Origin: Bombyx mori
Lineage: Eukaryota > Arthropoda > Insecta > Lepidoptera > Bombycidae
Direction: 5' to 3'
NCBI RefSeq assembly: GCF_030269925.1
Contig: NC_085117.1
Span: forward strand, 7,378,731 to 7,442,730
Length of the DNA: 64,000 nt
Shown here one piece after another: positions 61,215 to 64,000 of this stretch. The notes below the pieces were generated by a model. That model had not been told where the DNA came from, did not search any database, and was given only the letters and a program-made list of their open reading frames with translations. Every line of letters starts with the position of its first letter. The stretch's first letter is position 1. Position numbers and translations under genes: made by a program.

Positions 61215-62028
61215 CTGAAAAAATAAATAATTAATTGATTATAATTTTCACTCCATTACAATAGTAATTAAGACAAGAGGGGATTTTTGTGTCTGGTGGA
61301 TATTCACTTGTTTCTTCATCACTCTTAATAATATTTGCTAATAAAACCGTGTCATAAATCTCGCCATTCTCCCGTCATGTGAGTATAGGCTATATGATCT
61401 TACCATTACAAATAAGTTCTTAATAAATGTAATCGCTATCGCAAGCCCCTATGGATTTTCGGTAGCTTTGAATCTAAAAACATGAATATTATACAAAAAA
61501 AAGCTTCATTCTTTATGTAGTCCTTCCAGTAAAACTGCGGTGGCGTGACGCGTCGTTCGCGTGTCTCATAAACGAATGAGACACGTATATGCACCTACTT
61601 ATCGGCCATTGAAACGTGTAGAGGAAAACCCAGTGAAGGTTGCTACAATCATATGTTCCGACATCACTTGCAGTCGTGTTTTTCCTAATTCAAACAAAGA
61701 AAGGAGGCAGGCGGTTTTGTACCGTCTTATATATTAATAGCGTACTTTTTTTAAACAAGATAAACACGATAAATTTCTTCTTAATAAAATCGTTTCCTGA
61801 ATTTACATACATATACCTACTGTTACTATGCGCGGTACTGGTTTTACTAGTTTATTAGTAGTCTTTTACTAGCAGGGCCACTTGTGTCACACAGTTTAGC
61901 CAATTAGTCATAAATGTGATCTCGATTCAAGAGTATGACAACCATTATATTCTAATAATTTAATTTTTTATCTCATATCTAAAAGTGGGTGGTGTAAATC
62001 ATATTGTTTTATTAAAATTTATATTGCC

Positions 62029-62165
62029 TAGATGGCTGAACGTTTTCACAGCAAACCTGATGTTAAATGGTTGGACACGTAGTCATCAAAACGTGAAACC
62101 CCACATAGTTTCTTTTACACAAAGAAGCATTATTCACTTCGAACACTCGTTAATACCAGTAGAAC
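62029..62165 (-). mobile_element. Old Bm1-like copy
   Basis: TTGCCTAGATGGCTGAACGT, TTTCACAGCAAACCTGATGT, TAAATGGTTGGACACG, AAGCATTATTCACTTCGAAC; Bm1 order with many substitutions. Confidence 0.5.
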
Positions 62166-62301
62166 GGTGAGATCATGAGCGAATTAACAGTCAAAGTAAA
62201 ATTTAAAATCTTTCAACTTAAGATTCAAAATAGTAACCATTTCTTTTTAGCACAATGAAATTTCGTCATTTAAAATGTTTAATATTCATTTATGGTAGGT
62301 T

Positions 62302-62526
62302 TACTGGTGGTAGGACCTCTTGTGAGTCCGCGCGGGTAGATACCACCGCCCTGCCTATTTCTGCCGTGAAGCAGTAATGCGTTTCGGTTTGAAGGGTGGG
62401 GCAGCCGTTGTAACTATAATGAGATCTTAGAACTTATATCTCAACGTGGGTGGGTGGGTGTAAATGTCCATGGGCTCCAGTAACCACTTAACTGGTGTTA
62501 AGGTGGGCTGTGAGTTCGTAAAAAAA
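62302..62526 (+). mobile_element. Bm1 SINE
   Basis: TACTGGTGGTAGGACCTCTT, GTGAAGCAGTAATGCGTTTC, CTATAATGAGATCTTAGAAC, ending GGTGGGCTGTGAGTTCGTAA, A-run. A small rearrangement (CACTTAACTGGTGTTAAGGT) sits near the 3' end. From here to 64000 I see no certain gene. Confidence 0.9.
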
Positions 62527-64000
62527 TTTATTTCGTTACAGAGAAGGAGAATTTTCTTCGAAAGTTTAGTTTGTTTGGAGCTGCGTTTAAAGTCGGTCGA
62601 CCTTCGTAACTTGGCACTGCAAGTAGAAGCAGTCCGCATAATCGTCACCTATGGCATTAACAATACAGTGCCAATACCCTACATTGCGTTATACCGTCTA
62701 TATGCGTCCGTATTTCTTCAGTACAGTCAGTCAGACACAATTTGCATGACCCATTTTTAGCACCGTTGCCGATGGTGACTGCTGTATCGATTCCCGGTCC
62801 AGATCTAGTATATTTAGGAAATAAGCTAGGTACTTTGGTCTCGATGTGTTTTTGTGTGTAAAACAGCAAAAAAACCCAGTTTAGGGTCGTCTGGAGGTAA
62901 ACAACCATAAATTTTAATGTGTAACCACGGGTCCTCGGGCAATTTTACCGTAATCCCCAGTATAGTACAATTCTGGCTGTATTTCGATAACTAACTTCCT
63001 CTACACAATATAAAGGGTTCTTTCCACGTTTTTCACATTGCATGAGTTCTCGTCGTCATAGGGCTGGCACCACGCCGGAATATCGGGAAAACATGTAATT
63101 TTAAAATCGCGCTAGAACCCGTTCAATAACTATTTATTATTTCAAAACAAATAGTTATTTCAACGACAAAGCTATTAAATTATTATCCAGGTCCTCTTAT
63201 TTACTAATCAAGCCACGGACACTTTGACAGCTTCGTTCGATACCGTCTATGTTTTCACATCAATGGTATATTTGTGAATATTGTATACCGCTCATCGCTA
63301 TCAAAATCGATTGTCGTTAACAGAAACCTATCGCAAGCACCTATCGTGATAAAATCGAGTGCTCAGTCTACATTTCTGTAATATAAACAGAACACCACTC
63401 TCATAATTGTGTGACGCTATTCTCTAGCTCTATCATTTATCTCGGATTCTCCGGAATATATTATGTATATTAATTAAGAGGTGTTTTACAATAAGTAAGA
63501 AACGACTTTAATCACAAAAATAAACGTGCTTCTGTTCAAGAGCTCCATTGTACTATTGTTCGGTTTCATCAATGAAGTAGGAAACCTATGGAAATGAAAC
63601 GTCAACCAAAATTTCGTGCCACTGTGACGTCATCTGGCCACAAAACATGGCGGCTTTAGTGCTGTACAAAAGATTTCAATGTTATCAGGTTTTATCGATA
63701 AACGTTCTTGGCTCATTTTATTTTAAATATTGTTGAGTATTATTTATTTGTAGAATTTATACTTTAATGGGAAGTAAGTAGGTATATTGTTATGTGCAAA
63801 TATGATATGATTTAGATGGGTGAAATCTAAGACAAGTTCGTTCTTCGAATTTGCCAAGTAAACGATATGATGATTTTTAAAAGTTGCTACACTGATTTTA
63901 TAAAGTTGTCGTTTGTCGCAAAACATAAAGATATGGCGTAGTTCAAAGCCATCAGCCCATTTCTAGCATGCTAAATGTTATCGTATTTTGAGTACGTGTT

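Noticed and set aside
62427..62908. Minus-strand frames (CKLCLTDCTEEIRTHID region)
   Set aside because: Composition is protein-like in part, but one frame starts inside a Bm1 and no family or splice partners could be recognised; too weak to list as a gene.

Overview
This is lepidopteran nuclear DNA, very probably from the silkworm (Bombyx mori) or a close relative. The intergenic and intronic DNA is AT-rich, and the genes have many short exons with GT-AG introns. More than twenty copies of the Bm1-type SINE are scattered on both strands, sharing a core such as GCCGTGAAGCAGTAATGCG and ending in an A-rich tail after GCAATAAA.

Four conserved protein-coding genes can be read exon by exon. (1) The 3' end of an alanyl-tRNA editing protein gene (AARSD1-like, + strand, last two exons 609-923 and 1991-2117). 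(2) A complete EMC8 gene for an ER membrane protein complex subunit (- strand, four exons, 8069 down to 2819, 216 aa), converging tail to tail on AARSD1. (3) A near-complete PIKfyve/fab1 gene (+ strand, 32 proposed coding exons, 9344-44703, about 1,639 aa), divergent from EMC8. It encodes FYVE, DEP, TCP1/GroEL-like, Cys-rich and PIP-kinase domains in the family order. (4) A complete ENTR1/SDCCAG3-like coiled-coil endosomal trafficking gene (- strand, seven exons, 54962 down to 50460, 532 aa), converging on PIKfyve. PIKfyve and ENTR1 both act in endosomal membrane traffic, but whether their adjacency matters cannot be judged from this sequence. The last 9 kb (55.1-64.0 kb) is AT-rich; I find only a candidate terminal exon (61086-61214, -) and a weak candidate first exon (63647, +).

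The rest is largely mobile DNA. The most interesting item is a 3.2-kb DNA transposon (4200-7405) filling EMC8 intron 2. It has 28-bp terminal inverted repeats, ATAT on both flanks, subterminal TTACGATA repeats, and a broken transposase-like gene from an arthropod family I recognise by motif but cannot assign to a superfamily. A 239-bp MITE at 56956-57194 has the same ATAT|CGAC edge. Other mobile DNA includes a palindromic MITE family, a PIF/Harbinger transposase fragment, a second SINE-like family, LINE-3'-end-like repeats, an unclassified 320-bp repeat, and two related C-rich minisatellites, one ending next to an ENTR1 splice donor. All splice junctions were read by eye; the joined exons stay in frame through each gene, but none was tested against transcripts.
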